Source of the DNA: Pseudarthrobacter polychromogenes | GTDB lineage: Bacteria; Actinomycetota; Actinomycetes; Actinomycetales; Micrococcaceae | Length of the DNA: 64,000 nucleotides | Direction of reading: 5' to 3' | Assembly (NCBI RefSeq): GCF_014644495.1 | Contig: NZ_BMKU01000002.1 | Coordinates: forward strand, 62,001-126,000 | Shown here: piece by piece, positions 34,772 through 42,926 of the stretch | Layout: each line of letters starts with the position of its first letter | How positions within the stretch are numbered: position 1 is the stretch's first letter | The notes under the pieces: model-generated | Databases searched by the model: none | What the model was told of the DNA's origin: nothing | The model's input: only the letters and a program-made list of their open reading frames with translations | Program-made: the position numbers and the translations under genes

Positions 34772-36994
34772 GTGCCAGAAGACAGCAACATCCAGATTCC
34801 CGGCGTCCCCGCCAGCGAACCTGCCAGCCTCCAGGAACCTACCACCCCACGCGAGCCGCTGCCTCCGAAGCCGGACCAGCAGGCCCCTGAGGCTGTGTCG
34901 CCGACGGGAAGCCCCACCGGCGCGCCGGCTACTGCCCGTGCCCAGTCCGGCCAGTACCTGACCACCGCGCAGGGGCTTCGCCTTGGCGATACGGACCACT
35001 CGCTGAAGGCAGGTTCCCGCGGACCCATCCTGCTGCAGGACCATCACCTGCGCGAAAAGATCACCCACTTTGACCATGAGCGCATTCCCGAGCGTGTGGT
35101 TCACGCCCGCGGGGCGGGAGCCCACGGTGTGTTCCGCTCCTACGGGACCGCGTCCAACATCACCCGTGCGGGCTTCCTGGCCAAGGACGTGGAGACGCCC
35201 GTCTTTGTCCGTTTCTCAACCGTGCTCGGCTCCCGCGGCTCCGCGGACACGGTCCGCGACACCCGCGGCTTCTCCACCAAGTTCTACACGGACGAGGGCA
35301 CGTATGACCTCGTCGGCAACAACATCCCGGTCTTCTTCATCCAGGACGGCATCAAGTTCCCGGACATCGTCCATGCCGCGAAGCCGCACCCGGACCGGGA
35401 GATCCCGCAGGCCCAGAGCGCCCATGACACCTTCTGGGACTTCGTTTCCCTGCACACCGAGGCGCAGGCCCACACCATGTGGAACATGTCCGATCGCGGC
35501 ATCCCGCGTTCGTTCCGGACCATGGAAGGCTTCGGCGTTCACACGTTCAGGTTTGTGAACGCCGAGGGCAGGACCACCCTGGTGAAGTTCCACTGGAAGC
35601 CGAAGCAGGGTGTCCACTCGCTGGTGTGGGAAGAAGCCCAGATCATCAATGGCATGGATCCTGACTTCCACCGCCGGGACCTGGCGGACGCGATCGAGGC
35701 AGGCGCCTTCCCTGAGTGGGAACTCGGCGTCCAGACCTTCCCCGACACTGAAGACCAGATGTTCGAAGGCATCGACCTGCTGGATCCCACCAAGTTCGTC
35801 CCCGAGGAACTGGCCCCCGTCCAGCCCATCGGCATCATGACTCTCAACGCCAACCCGACCAACTACTTCGCTGAAACCGAGCAGGTGGCCTTCCACCCCG
35901 GCCATCTGGTGCCCGGCATCGACGTCACGAATGATCCGCTGCTGCAGGTGCGGCTGTTCTCCTACCTGGACACCCAGATCTCCAGGCTGGGCGGGCCGAA
36001 CTTCGCCCAGATCCCCATCAACCGGCCGCAGGCCCCGGTGAACGACATGCTGCGCGACGGCATGCACCAGCAGGCGGTCCATGGCGGAGCGGCCCCTTAC
36101 CGCCCCAACTCGCTTGACGGCGGCTGCCCGTTCCTGGCTGGCCAGGACGTGGGGGCTTTTATCGACGTGCCGGAGGAACTGGCCGCATCCATCAAGGAGC
36201 GGAAGAACGCGGCGTCCTTTGACGACCACTTCAGCCAGGCACGGCTCTTCTTCCGCAGCCTCAGCCCGGTGGAGCGGGACCACGTCATCCAGGCCTACAC
36301 GTTCGAACTGGGCAAGTGCTACGAGAAGTCCATCCGCGAACGCCAGCTCGCGGCCCTGGCCAACGTGGACGCGGAGCTGTGTGCCGCCGTCGCCAAGGGT
36401 CTGGGCCTTCCCGCACCGGAGGCAACAGAACAGGTAGCGGACTCAGACCCCAGCCCCGCGCTGTCCCAGATTGGCGGGACCTGGCCGGTCGCCGGCAGGG
36501 TTGTGGGCATCCTTGCCGACGCGGACAGCGACCTGGCAGCCGTGAATGCGGCACGGAAGGCGCTGGATGCGGAAGGCATCGTCCCGCTGGTCATCGCCCC
36601 GGCGGGTGGCTTCCTTGGACACGAGAACGACGGCGGGGTCCCCGTCCAGCGGACCTACCTCACCGCACGTTCCACCGAGTTCGACGCCGTCATCGTTGCG
36701 GCGGCCGCCGCGCCGGCTCCTGATGCCGCGCCCGGACTGGATGCCAAGGCCGGCGCTCCCGGCGGCGCCTCCGACCCGCGGGCAGTGCTGCTGCTCACGG
36801 AAGCGTACCGGCACGCTAAGGCAATCGGTACCTGGGATTCCGGCGCCGAAGCCCTGGCCGCAGCGGGCATTCCGCAGGACACCCCGGGCATCGTGTCCGC
36901 GAGCGACGCCGAGTCACTGGTCTCTAAGCTGACGGCCCTGCTGGCAGCCCACAGGGTGTGGGAGCGGTTCCCGGCATCACCGGCCCAATCCTGA
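34772..36994 (+). CDS. katE: Large-subunit catalase (KatE/HPII type)
   Basis: A 740-residue haem catalase that breaks down hydrogen peroxide. A Pro-rich N-terminal extension (about 1-60) precedes the catalase core. The catalytic His is in R-V-V-H-A-R-G-A-G-A-H-G near 111, the essential Asn in G-N-N-I-P-V-F-F near 184, and the haem-ligand Tyr in L-F-S-Y-L-D-T-Q near 397. The last about 150 residues form the flavodoxin/GATase-like domain unique to large catalases (V-A-G-R-V-V-G-I-L-A-D). GTG at 34772 follows GAGGAG. The TAAG motif upstream hints at control shared with the DUF2382 gene. Confidence 0.92.
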   Translation: MPEDSNIQIPGVPASEPASLQEPTTPREPLPPKPDQQAPEAVSPTGSPTGAPATARAQSGQYLTTAQGLRLGDTDHSLKAGSRGPILLQDHHLREKITHFDHERIPERVVHARGAGAHGVFRSYGTASNITRAGFLAKDVETPVFVRFSTVLGSRGSADTVRDTRGFSTKFYTDEGTYDLVGNNIPVFFIQDGIKFPDIVHAAKPHPDREIPQAQSAHDTFWDFVSLHTEAQAHTMWNMSDRGIPRSFRTMEGFGVHTFRFVNAEGRTTLVKFHWKPKQGVHSLVWEEAQIINGMDPDFHRRDLADAIEAGAFPEWELGVQTFPDTEDQMFEGIDLLDPTKFVPEELAPVQPIGIMTLNANPTNYFAETEQVAFHPGHLVPGIDVTNDPLLQVRLFSYLDTQISRLGGPNFAQIPINRPQAPVNDMLRDGMHQQAVHGGAAPYRPNSLDGGCPFLAGQDVGAFIDVPEELAASIKERKNAASFDDHFSQARLFFRSLSPVERDHVIQAYTFELGKCYEKSIRERQLAALANVDAELCAAVAKGLGLPAPEATEQVADSDPSPALSQIGGTWPVAGRVVGILADADSDLAAVNAARKALDAEGIVPLVIAPAGGFLGHENDGGVPVQRTYLTARSTEFDAVIVAAAAAPAPDAAPGLDAKAGAPGGASDPRAVLLLTEAYRHAKAIGTWDSGAEALAAAGIPQDTPGIVSASDAESLVSKLTALLAAHRVWERFPASPAQS

Positions 36995-37075
36995 ACGGGC
37001 GTGGCCGCTGACGCAGCAGCCGGCTGACGCCTCATTGGCTGACACGGGCACCGCCCGGGAAGGCCATTTTCCGGA

Positions 37076-37111
37076 GGGGAGCGCCGCCGTCGTCATGACG
37101 GGGTGCTCCCT
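37076..37111. terminator. Hairpin between the catalase and lipoprotein genes
   Basis: GGGAGCGCCGCCGTC pairs with GACGGGGTGCTCCC around GTCAT, with imperfect pairing in the middle. It lies in the 130-bp gap between two convergent genes and probably ends both transcripts. Confidence 0.55.
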
Positions 37112-37124
37112 TCCGCATGTGGCG

Positions 37125-37631
37125 TCAGTCGTTGCCTTTGCCCTTGCCCTCGTTGTCCTTCTTGTCGTTGTCCTTCTCGCCTTCCGGCGCTGGCGCAGGG
37201 GCTGGCGCGGGGACCGGGACCTCGACGGGTGGCGGGGGAGTGGCCGCTGCGGCCTGTTCCTCAGCGATCCGTGCCTCTTCGGCTGCCTTGTCCGCCGCCG
37301 CCTTCTCCGCCGCTGCGATCGCTTCGTTAAGGTCTGCACGGACGGCCGTAGCGATCGTGGTGATGCTCCGGCGTCGTTCCTCCGAAATCTGGCCTGCAGA
37401 CTGCGCCGCTTCCAGTTCGGCTTCAAGCCCCTCCAACGCCCGCAAGGCGGCGGCGGGGTCGTTCTCCGACGACGCCTGGGTCACCTCGAGGACGCGTGCC
37501 TGAAGCTGCCGTGCCGCCTCGCGCTCGAGGCCGGCCTCCGTTGTGCCGCAGCCGCTCAGCAGTGCGGCCGCCAGGAAGGCACCGGACCATGCGAGCACGG
37601 ACGCGCGTCCAGCGGTAAAGCTCAGCCTCAC
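37125..37631 (-). CDS. Putative lipoprotein with coiled-coil region
   Basis: A 168-residue exported protein. The signal peptide ends in the lipobox L-L-S-G-C, so Cys28 is probably lipid-modified and the protein anchored outside the membrane. Residues about 35-120 are Ala/Glu-rich helices with coiled-coil character, followed by a proline-rich stretch (V-P-V-P-A-P repeats) and a Lys/Asp/Gly tail. No enzyme motif is seen. It overlaps the Ser/Thr kinase gene upstream by four bases (ATGA), so the two are co-translated and it may be a partner of that signalling path. Confidence 0.75.
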   Translation of the reverse strand: MRLSFTAGRASVLAWSGAFLAAALLSGCGTTEAGLEREAARQLQARVLEVTQASSENDPAAALRALEGLEAELEAAQSAGQISEERRRSITTIATAVRADLNEAIAAAEKAAADKAAEEARIAEEQAAAATPPPPVEVPVPAPAPAPAPEGEKDNDKKDNEGKGKGND

Positions 37632-38854
37632 GGTTCCACGCTCTTCTGGAGTTCCTCGAGGTGCTCGCCCAGGACGCCGGTCACCGTGGGGTAAGGCACG
37701 ACGTCGGGCGGCGACTGGGCTGACAGGGTCATCAGCGCTGCAGCCACCGCGGCCGCCACCACCACGAGGGCCAGGACCGCCGCGAGCCAGAACCGCTTTG
37801 TGCGCTTCTTGCTGTCCTTCGCCCGGTCCTGGTTCAGGGCTTCGTGAGCGGTTCCCGGAAATTGCCCAACAGCGAGGGAAACATCCGGGCCAGCCGCTTC
37901 CCGCAGCTCATCTATGGATTCCTCGGCGGTGATGGACGGCGGGTGGAAGGGCATCGCGGGCAGCACCCTGGTGGTCTCCGGGGCAAGTTCACCCGGCGTG
38001 GATGCTGGTGAAACCAACGCCTGCCGCAAGGCCGTTTCGATGTCCGCGGCGGCCGGCCGCTCGAGTGGTTCGATGGCGGTCATGGACCGGATGAGGTCAG
38101 CCCATTCGGCGGGCAGGTCCTCGGGGATTTCCGGTGCGCGGTGCAGGCGCGCCACCGCAGATTCCACCGCGCTGCCCGGGTATTCCACGGTGCCTTTGAT
38201 GCATTCGAGCAGCACCAGGCCGAGCGAGTAGATGTCCGTGGAGGGGCCGAGTGGCTTGCCGAGCGCCTGCTCGGGACTGAGGTAGGCAGCTGTGCCCACC
38301 ATGGTTCCCGTTGCGGTCAACCGGGTTGCGTCCACGATCCGGGCGATGCCAAAGTCCGTGAGCTTGGGCCGCAGCGGTTCACCGGGGCGGATCTGGACCA
38401 GCAGGATATTGCCGGGCTTGATGTCACGGTGGATGACGCCGAGGCCATGGACGTACGCCAGGGCGTCGGCGATGCCGGCACCGATGACCGCCAGTTCCTC
38501 CAGCGGTACGGTGCTGTGCCGGATCCGGGCACGCAGGTCCTGTCCCTCCACGAGTTCCATGGTCAGGAAGGGCCTTGGCTCGTCAGGGATGCGGGTATCG
38601 ATCCCGGCGTCGAACAGCGTCACCAGGCCGGGGTGGTTCAGGGTTGCCAGAAGCTGGATCTCCGCTTCCTGGCGCTTGAGTTCATCGGCGTCCGGGGCTT
38701 GGGGAGCGAAGAGCTTGAGTGCCACGTCGCGGCCCAGATTTTCGTCCCGGGCACAGTAGACCGACGACATACCGCCGCGGCCAATCACCTCACCCAACCG
38801 GTAACGTCCGCCGACCACTTCATTCTTGATGGAGCTAGGCGATTCCGCCACCAT
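37628..38854 (-). CDS. Membrane-anchored serine/threonine protein kinase (PknB-like)
   Basis: A 408-residue Hanks-type kinase. The kinase domain (about 15-275) is complete: glycine loop G-R-G-G-M-S-S-V-Y near 25, the ATP-binding Lys in V-A-L-K-L-F near 45, catalytic H-R-D-I-K-P-G-N near 140, and D-F-G near 160. A linker of about 80 residues leads to one membrane segment (about 364-384), leaving a short outside tail of about 25 residues. There are no PASTA repeats, so it is not a typical PknB sensing peptidoglycan. GGGAGGAA stands before the ATG at 38854. It is coupled to the lipoprotein gene downstream. Confidence 0.9.
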   Translation of the reverse strand: MVAESPSSIKNEVVGGRYRLGEVIGRGGMSSVYCARDENLGRDVALKLFAPQAPDADELKRQEAEIQLLATLNHPGLVTLFDAGIDTRIPDEPRPFLTMELVEGQDLRARIRHSTVPLEELAVIGAGIADALAYVHGLGVIHRDIKPGNILLVQIRPGEPLRPKLTDFGIARIVDATRLTATGTMVGTAAYLSPEQALGKPLGPSTDIYSLGLVLLECIKGTVEYPGSAVESAVARLHRAPEIPEDLPAEWADLIRSMTAIEPLERPAAADIETALRQALVSPASTPGELAPETTRVLPAMPFHPPSITAEESIDELREAAGPDVSLAVGQFPGTAHEALNQDRAKDSKKRTKRFWLAAVLALVVVAAAVAAALMTLSAQSPPDVVPYPTVTGVLGEHLEELQKSVEP

Positions 38855-38955
38855 GACCCGTTCCTCCCGGTGCGCTGCGGCACTGTCGTACCTCAAATTA
38901 TACGGGCGGTGGAGTAAAGGGACGATTCACCCGGGGCCGCCGAGCTGCCGCACAC

Positions 38956-38999
38956 CGGTGGTCCGGCGGCAAAGGTGTGCTTTCGCCGCCGGACCACCG
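38956..38999. terminator. Strong hairpin after the LANTG surface-protein gene
   Basis: CGGTGGTCCGGCGGC pairs perfectly with GCCGCCGGACCACCG (15 pairs) around a 14-base loop. It stands 136 bases after the end of the leftward gene at 39136 and before the kinase gene, so it should separate the two transcripts. Confidence 0.7.
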
Positions 39000-39135
39000 T
39001 TCACAAGGACATGTGTGCTGAATACATGTTGTACGTGGTCTTGGTGTGGTGTTTTGCGGACCTCCTTTCCTTCAGCCCGCTCCGTTGCAGCCGCTTCAGG
39101 CGCGTGGTGCAGGCACTGTCAGCAGGTGGCCGGCG

Positions 39136-40314
39136 CTACGACAGCTTCCGCTTACGAAGCATCAGGAGTCCTGCCACCAGAAGCAGGAGGGCGAGGGGCG
39201 CCAGGGAGGCATCCACACCCGTGTTTGCCAAAGCAGTGGCCCCTTGGGCCGGGGTGCTGCCGGTGCCGCTGCTTGCACGGGTGTCCACAGCAATGGCACC
39301 GCCAACTGCGGTGGATCCTGCGGCAGGTGCTGTGGAGACTCCGTCGGTCAGGGCGCCAGTGCCACTTCCGTTGCCCGGGGTGCCCGTAGTCCCCGTGGTT
39401 CCGTTGTCAGCGCCGGGATCCGTGGCCCCTGGGTCAACAGTGCCGACACCGTCCGTGGTGCCGTTACCCGGGTCGGTGGTGCCGGGGTTGTCGGTTCCCG
39501 GTGTTCCCGTTCCCGGGTTTTCGGCGTCGGTAGTGCCGGTTCCGCCGATGGTGAGGTCGATATTGGCGTCGGCGAGTTCACCGGTGGTGCCGGTGTTTCC
39601 GCCGATCGTGGCATCGACGTTGGCGTCGATAAGTTCACCGTTGCCGGTGGTGCCACTGCCGCCGATGGTGGCATCGATGCTGGCATCTATGAGGTCGCCG
39701 CTGGTGCCGGTGCCGCCGATGGTGGCGTCGATGTTGGCATCTACGAGTTCGCCGGTTGTGCCGGAGGTTCCGTTGGCGCCGATGGTGAGGTCGGCCTTGG
39801 CATCCACGAGTTCCCCGGTGGTGCCGGTGCCGCCGACGATGGCATCGATATTGGCGTCCACGAGTTCGCCGGTTGTGCCGGAGGTTCCGTTGGCGCCGAT
39901 GGTGGCGTCGATGTTGGCATCTACGAGTTCGCCGGTTGTGCCGGTGTTGTTGCCGCCGATGGTGAGGTTGACGTTGGTGTCGACGAGGTCGCCGCTGGTG
40001 CCGGTGCCGCCAATGGTGGCATCGGCGACGACGACGACCGCCGCGGCGAGGCCGGTGGCGTCCATTGTCGCGCCGGTGGCACCTCCAAGCGCAACGTCGG
40101 CTGCGACGGCAGCGTCAGCTGCAACGGACGGCGTTGGGTCACCCAGCTGGCCCAACGACGTCGAGTCAACGGACGCCGCCGCCGAGATGAGGGCGGATGC
40201 GGAAAGGTCCGATCCACTGGTGGTGTCCGCGGCATTTGCCGCAGTGCAACTGAGGGCTAGGAGCCCGCCTGCAAAGAGGGTGCCGAGCATTCCCCGGCGG
40301 AGGTTCGAGTTCAT
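39136..40314 (-). CDS. Cell-wall-anchored repeat protein with LANTG sorting signal
   Basis: A 392-residue surface protein. A signal peptide covers about 1-28 (ends A-N-A-A-D). Residues about 92-265 hold eight near-identical repeats of 18-21 residues on the pattern D-A-T-I-G-G-x-G-T-T-G-E-L-V-D-A-N-I. A Gly/Thr/Pro/Asn-rich low-complexity region follows. The end is a complete sorting signal: L-A-N-T-G, a hydrophobic stretch and R-K-R-K-L-S. L-A-x-T-G is the site of class E sortases of high-GC Gram-positives, so the protein should be linked to peptidoglycan. The alternating repeats suggest a beta-helix or beta-roll stalk. No sortase gene lies in the window. Confidence 0.8.
   Translation of the reverse strand: MNSNLRRGMLGTLFAGGLLALSCTAANAADTTSGSDLSASALISAAASVDSTSLGQLGDPTPSVAADAAVAADVALGGATGATMDATGLAAAVVVVADATIGGTGTSGDLVDTNVNLTIGGNNTGTTGELVDANIDATIGANGTSGTTGELVDANIDAIVGGTGTTGELVDAKADLTIGANGTSGTTGELVDANIDATIGGTGTSGDLIDASIDATIGGSGTTGNGELIDANVDATIGGNTGTTGELADANIDLTIGGTGTTDAENPGTGTPGTDNPGTTDPGNGTTDGVGTVDPGATDPGADNGTTGTTGTPGNGSGTGALTDGVSTAPAAGSTAVGGAIAVDTRASSGTGSTPAQGATALANTGVDASLAPLALLLLVAGLLMLRKRKLS
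39520..40035 (-). repeat. In-gene tandem repeats of the surface protein
   Basis: About nine units of 54-63 bases each, encoding variants of the 18-21 residue surface repeat. The units differ mainly by the insertion or loss of a short Asn-Gly-Thr-Ser block, so length changes between strains by recombination are likely. Confidence 0.75.
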
Positions 40315-40400
40315 GGTGATGTCTCCTGAAAAGTTGAGTACAGGCTGCTCAGCAGCAACCCGGATGGCCGTTTTCTGCCGTAAGGGCAGGCGGGCGTCAA

Positions 40401-41357
40401 CTAGTCAGGAGATGAACCGGGGTCGAAAGACACCGGTGCGGGGGCATGCTCGGAGAACTCGCCGGCAAGGACAACACCGGTGGTAGGAAGGTTGAGGTCA
40501 AAGGGGCTTAGCCATGCCGCCGCCCCGGAGGAAGCGGCAGAAGTTGTGCTGCTTCCCGTGGCGGAGCCAGGGGCGGGAGGAGCCTGGGCAGGGGCGGTCG
40601 ATGGGTCTGCCGCCCCCGGCTGCCCCTCGCTGACATTGGGTACCAAAACCGCAGTTTGAAGTGCCACGTAAGTGGTGGCTACGTCCACCGGACCCGCTGC
40701 GGGGGTGCCGGTTCCTGGGACCTCAAAAATGCCGGTGGAGGCTGGTTCAGCCGATGCCGCAGGTGGCGTCGCCACAGCCACGCTGGTTGGAGCAAGGGCC
40801 TGTATCGGGCCGGGCACGGCTGCAGACGGCGCCATATCATCAGGAACTGCCACGGGGAGCTCAGGAAGGCCTGGCCCGGCGGATACCAGGTCTTCAACGG
40901 GCTGCAGGGCCGGCTCGAGGACCGGAAGTATTTCGGTCACAGGTTGAATAACAGCTTCCACTGCTTCCGCCACCGCCACGTCCACGGATTCGGCGACTGG
41001 AACAGCTATGACCGACACCGTTCCCGCAGGGATGACGTTGTTTACGAAAGGTACCGACGAAACAATCTGGTCCGCAAGCCCGGAAACCTCTCCCGCCAGG
41101 GGCTGCAGCAGCCCAGTGGACGAGTCCGGCGCCGGTGCTGAGGCGGCGGGTGCGGGATCAGCAAGACTGGCTACGGAAAGGGGCAGCTCTTCCGCCACCG
41201 AAGATACTGAACCGGTGACGCCCCCCAACAGGGAAGTTGCATCCTGCAGCGTGTCTGCCGAAGCAGCTGACGCCGAAAAGGTCAGCCAGGTGAGGGTGGC
41301 GGCGCCTGCAAGGAACACAGGACGAAGGGCACGCCACGGCGAGCGACTACCAGCCAT
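40401..41357 (-). CDS. Exported Ala/Pro/Val-rich protein of unknown function
   Basis: A 318-residue protein with a signal peptide (about 1-35, ending A-S-A-D). The mature part is low in charged residues and rich in Ala, Pro, Val and Ser, with the repeated style V-A-V-A-E-A-V-E-A-V and P-V-x-x-L-x-P. Near the end N-L-P-T-T-G resembles a sortase site, but it is not followed by a membrane segment or basic tail, so ordinary sorting is unlikely. ATG at 41357 is preferred over GTG at 41366 on ribosome-binding-site spacing. It lies upstream of the LANTG gene on the same strand, 86 bases away, and may be transcribed with it. Confidence 0.6.
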   Translation of the reverse strand: MAGSRSPWRALRPVFLAGAATLTWLTFSASAASADTLQDATSLLGGVTGSVSSVAEELPLSVASLADPAPAASAPAPDSSTGLLQPLAGEVSGLADQIVSSVPFVNNVIPAGTVSVIAVPVAESVDVAVAEAVEAVIQPVTEILPVLEPALQPVEDLVSAGPGLPELPVAVPDDMAPSAAVPGPIQALAPTSVAVATPPAASAEPASTGIFEVPGTGTPAAGPVDVATTYVALQTAVLVPNVSEGQPGAADPSTAPAQAPPAPGSATGSSTTSAASSGAAAWLSPFDLNLPTTGVVLAGEFSEHAPAPVSFDPGSSPD

Positions 41358-41536
41358 GCGTACCACCCCCAGTACTGATGCATTCGACGATGGCTACAGC
41401 CTAAGACCGAATGTTGCAGGAAGTCTAGGGCCTGCTCAAACAACTCGACAAAACTGAAAACTTCACATCTCAGGAATAACAGAGCCGCCGGAACTGGTCA
41501 TACGTGACGTTGGAGCGAAGCTTCCCGGTGCGAGGC

Positions 41537-42607
41537 TCAGTGCCGGTCGTTCGGATAGCTGACACCGAGCTGCGCACGGACGCCATCAAAGAGCCGCATT
41601 GTATTCAGGGTGTCCTCCAGCGGCATCACCGGGCTTTCCGTTAGGCCCTGCTGGATGCAGCGGGTTACTTCGCGCAGCTCGTACACGTATCCTCGGCCCA
41701 CCGATTCAAAGGCTTCGGTCCTGCGGGAGTCCCAGCCTGTTGATACCGTCAGTTCACCGGGATTATTAATGGAGCCCACGCTTTGAAGGAAACCAAGGCT
41801 TCCGGCCACTGTGGCGGTCCGGGGACCATGCGCCAGCAGCGAGGACGTAAGCTGCACCTGCGCCCCGTGGTTGTATCCCAACGTCAGCGCGTTCTGGGCG
41901 TCCACACCGTCGTCATTGATGAACCCGGTGGCACTCACGGTCTGCGGAAAGCCGAGAGTGCCCAGCGCCCACAGGAGTGGGTAAACCGAAAGATCCAGCA
42001 GCGCGCCGCCGCCGTCCTTTCTGGCCCACAACCTGGCGGTAGGGGAGTAGGGGGCCGGGAAACCAAGGTCTGCCGTGACCCAATGGATGTCGCCGAGCTC
42101 GCCGGACGCGGCAATCTCGAACGCCCGCTGCATGCTCGGCAGGAAACGGCTCCACACCGCTTCCATGAGGAACAGGTTGCGGCTCCTGGCAACGTCGATG
42201 AGCTCGGACGCTTCCCGGGCGTTAATGGTGAACGCCTTTTCGCACAGGACGTGCTTGCCGGCGTTGAGCGCGGCGAGGACGATTTCGTGGTGCTGGGCAT
42301 GGGGCGTCGCCACGTAGACGACGTCCACGTGCTCGTCCGCGAGCAGCCGCTGGTAGCCGGGCACGCCGCCGTCGTCACCGTAAGCCTTCGCGAAGTCGTA
42401 GGCCACCGCAAAGGCATCCGCCGTGTCCTGGCCGCGTGAACTGACGGCATACAGCTCGGCGTCCGCCAGCAGGGCCAGGTCCTGCGACACCGAGCGGGCG
42501 ATACCGCCCGTGGCGATGATCCCCCAGCGCAGGGGAGAACCGGTAGCGGAACGGGGGTCCTGGTCGGACTGGCTGGACAGCCACGGCTTGGCGATGGGGG
42601 CACTCAT
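41537..42607 (-). CDS. Gfo/Idh/MocA-family oxidoreductase
   Basis: A 356-residue NAD(P)-dependent sugar or polyol oxidoreductase. The N-terminal Rossmann fold begins R-W-G-I-I-A-T-G-G-I-A-R-S, and the family motif H-V-L-C-E-K-A-F-T near residue 103 carries the catalytic Lys. The C-terminal alpha/beta domain contains W-A-R-K-D-G-G-G-A-L-L-D. It resembles dimeric dihydrodiol/D-xylose dehydrogenase-like members. ATG at 42607 fits the GAGAGG ribosome-binding site better than the ATG at 42616. It stands beside the truncated pectate lyase, consistent with sugar catabolism. Confidence 0.87.
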   Translation of the reverse strand: MSAPIAKPWLSSQSDQDPRSATGSPLRWGIIATGGIARSVSQDLALLADAELYAVSSRGQDTADAFAVAYDFAKAYGDDGGVPGYQRLLADEHVDVVYVATPHAQHHEIVLAALNAGKHVLCEKAFTINAREASELIDVARSRNLFLMEAVWSRFLPSMQRAFEIAASGELGDIHWVTADLGFPAPYSPTARLWARKDGGGALLDLSVYPLLWALGTLGFPQTVSATGFINDDGVDAQNALTLGYNHGAQVQLTSSLLAHGPRTATVAGSLGFLQSVGSINNPGELTVSTGWDSRRTEAFESVGRGYVYELREVTRCIQQGLTESPVMPLEDTLNTMRLFDGVRAQLGVSYPNDRH

Positions 42608-42711
42608 GGTGACCATCCTCTCATTGAGGTGAGCGAGGGTTCAGTTATGACCTGCAGTAAGTGCAAGAGCGTCGGTTAACTCTTGGAAATGCATGGCAGC
42701 TGGTTGTGACA

Positions 42712-42737
42712 AACCCTTGACAGCATTGTCGCGGGTT
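42712..42737. promoter_or_regulatory. Inverted repeat upstream of the Gfo/Idh/MocA gene
   Basis: AACCC-TT-GACA-GCAT-TGTC-GC-GGGTT is symmetrical over 26 bases and includes TTGACA, a perfect -35 hexamer. It lies about 105 bases before the oxidoreductase start, in the divergent gap. It looks like an operator, but no regulator gene is adjacent. Confidence 0.4.
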
Positions 42738-42787
42738 CCTTCGGCGTGCTGCTGCAACTCAAGGGGACCGTCACGGTGGACCGTGGT

Positions 42788-42870
42788 CCTTCGCCGTCGC
42801 TTAGACACCTCCCGACGCCCCGCTGCGGTCGCTGGGCGACCTTCGCGTCGTGTCTAAGCGACGGAGAAGG
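42788..42870. repeat. Long hairpin element, third type, abutting the truncated pectate lyase
   Basis: Arms CCTTCGCCGTCGCTTAGACAC (20 of 21 paired) and its complement enclose about 41 bases. The inner GACG...CGTC pairs extend the stem. The right arm contains the in-frame stop TAA (42855-42857) that closes the frame of the pectate lyase remnant on its 5' side. This element may be inserted sequence that replaced the start of that gene. Confidence 0.7.
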
Positions 42871-42926
42871 TCTGTGCGCCGGCGGACCTGGCCCCGGGGG
42901 TTTTCCGAGCACCGGCGCAAAGACGC

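Noticed and set aside
39046-40486. Long plus-strand frames over the LANTG repeat gene
   Set aside because: The repeated DNA keeps all frames open. Only the minus frame has a signal peptide, a sorting signal and a plausible start.
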